Part shown: positions 4,520-5,333 of the stretch, piece after piece
Position numbering within the stretch: the stretch's first letter is position 1
Layout of the letters: each line of letters opens with the position of its first letter
Assembly: GCA_023410885.1 (NCBI GenBank)
Contig: JAEYPI010000058.1
Location: 1 to 5,333 of the forward strand
Direction of reading: 5' to 3'
Source: Bacillota bacterium
GTDB taxonomy: Bacteria > Bacillota > Clostridia > DSM-8532
Length of the DNA: 5,333 bases
Translations under genes and position numbers: made by a program
The notes under the pieces: model-generated
Told to the model about the DNA's origin: nothing
The model's database searches: none
What the model saw: only the letters and a program-made list of their open reading frames with translations

Positions 4520-5333
4520 TTATTCATAGAGATGATAAGCTTGTTTTTCTACTGCAAAAGCTTCCTCATCCTGCTTATAAGCTCCTAAAAGTTCATTTAA
4601 AGGGGTGTGCGCCATTATTAGACCATCACCACCGAGTAATTCTATATGGGGTCGTGTAGCTGGCGGAAGTGGGGTACACCATTCAAAGTGTTCACTCCAG
4701 CGCGCCTGAATCTCATACATAAGCGTAAGAGATACACTTACAGGCTGAATTTCACGTATATTCATTATATGGATTTGCACTCCACCACACATCATTCCCC
4801 TATGCTTTGAGGTGCTGGGCGTAAAATAAACGGGGCGGAAATGTACGCCAGCTAATCTCTTATTATTCATATCGGCTGCGAGCTTGGAGGGGTCCATAAT
4901 ATAGGGGGCACCGATGATTTCAAAGGGTAATGCAGTGCCGCGCCCTTCAGAAAGATTTGTACCTTCAAAAAGGCAGGTGCCGCTGTATAAAAGAGCCGAT
5001 TCAAAGCGCGGGAGGTTCGGAGAGGGCATAATCCATGTTAGCTTTGTATCAGGCCAGAGCATATTGCGCTTCCAGCCTTCACAGGGTATCACAAAGAGAT
5101 CAGCTCTATGGGGAAGTGTCTGGTTAGCCATTGTCGCAAATTCTCCAATTGTAAGCCCATACCGCATACATAGTGGATAACCGCCCACAAAGGACAAATA
5201 ATCTTTCTTTAATAGGTTGCCTTCTACACTTTCTCCACTAAGTGGATTGGGCCTATCCAGTACCACAAAGGGTATTCCGTAATCGGCGCAGCTTTCCATG
5301 GCATAGAGCATGGTATAGAGGTAGGTGTAATAG
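4520..5333 (-). CDS. namZ: Exo-beta-N-acetylmuramidase NamZ (DUF1343/GH171), 5'-partial
   Basis: The frame is open to the window edge, with 270 residues visible. The ATG at 5311 is internal: the codons before it read YYTYLYT, continuing into MLYAMESCADYGIPF, as in the middle of DUF1343 proteins. Family marks include LDRPNPLSG, RYGLTIGEFA, MPSPNLPRFESALLYSGTCLFEGTNLSEGRGTALPFE in outline (GTNLSEGRGT at 4934-4963), CGGVQIHI and a C-terminal AYHLYE. NamZ of B. subtilis (YbbC) removes MurNAc from the non-reducing end of peptidoglycan fragments and founded family GH171. About 110-140 N-terminal residues, including any signal peptide, lie outside the window, so secretion cannot be judged. The stop at 4520-4522 is 12 bases before the nagZ start, and together the two would dismantle MurNAc-GlcNAc chains. 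The cluster's promoter is also outside. Confidence 0.93.
   Translation of the reverse strand, partial: YYTYLYTMLYAMESCADYGIPFVVLDRPNPLSGESVEGNLLKKDYLSFVGGYPLCMRYGLTIGEFATMANQTLPHRADLFVIPCEGWKRNMLWPDTKLTWIMPSPNLPRFESALLYSGTCLFEGTNLSEGRGTALPFEIIGAPYIMDPSKLAADMNNKRLAGVHFRPVYFTPSTSKHRGMMCGGVQIHIMNIREIQPVSVSLTLMYEIQARWSEHFEWCTPLPPATRPHIELLGGDGLIMAHTPLNELLGAYKQDEEAFAVEKQAYHLYE

Noticed and set aside
4914..5180. 88-residue + strand open frame opposite namZ
   Set aside because: The opposite strand encodes well-conserved DUF1343 motifs, so this is an antisense shadow, as are the short + frames opposite murK and nagZ.

Overview
The window looks like chromosomal DNA from a low-to-mid GC anaerobic Firmicute, most likely in Clostridia. 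This is inferred from strong AGGAGG ribosome-binding sites, mixed ATG/GTG/TTG starts, a Firmicutes-type Mg2+ riboswitch and a clostridial-style NagZ/MurK gene pair. There is no transposase, integrase or CRISPR array. No phylogenetic search could be run.

Left part, + strand (about 100-1620): a magnesium-uptake unit. A consensus sigma-A promoter (146-174) drives a long leader holding an M-box (ykoK) magnesium riboswitch (about 231-394). A compact intrinsic terminator follows (418-441), then a structured spacer that resembles the start of the M-box again. The gene behind it is corA (571-1512), a divalent-cation channel whose usual GMN signature reads GQN.

Middle (1620-1790): a tRNA-Arg(ACG) gene with encoded CCA, then a perfect 19-bp inverted repeat that acts as a terminator in both directions.

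Right part, - strand (5333 down to 1774): a tight gene cluster for recovering peptidoglycan sugars. In transcription order it holds the C-terminal two-thirds of a NamZ-type exo-beta-N-acetylmuramidase (DUF1343/GH171; its start lies past the window edge), a complete GH3 beta-N-acetylglucosaminidase (NagZ) and a BadF/BadG-type amino-sugar kinase resembling MurK. Last comes an 87-residue fragment matching only the beginning of an SGNH/GDSL hydrolase. The likely pathway is cleavage of MurNAc and GlcNAc from cell-wall fragments, then phosphorylation of both sugars. The expected next enzyme, MurQ, is not in the window.

I see no clearly undescribed system. The points most worth checking are the hydrolase gene cut off at the tRNA/terminator, the M-box-like remnant after the riboswitch terminator, the repeated promoter block and the GQN motif in CorA.
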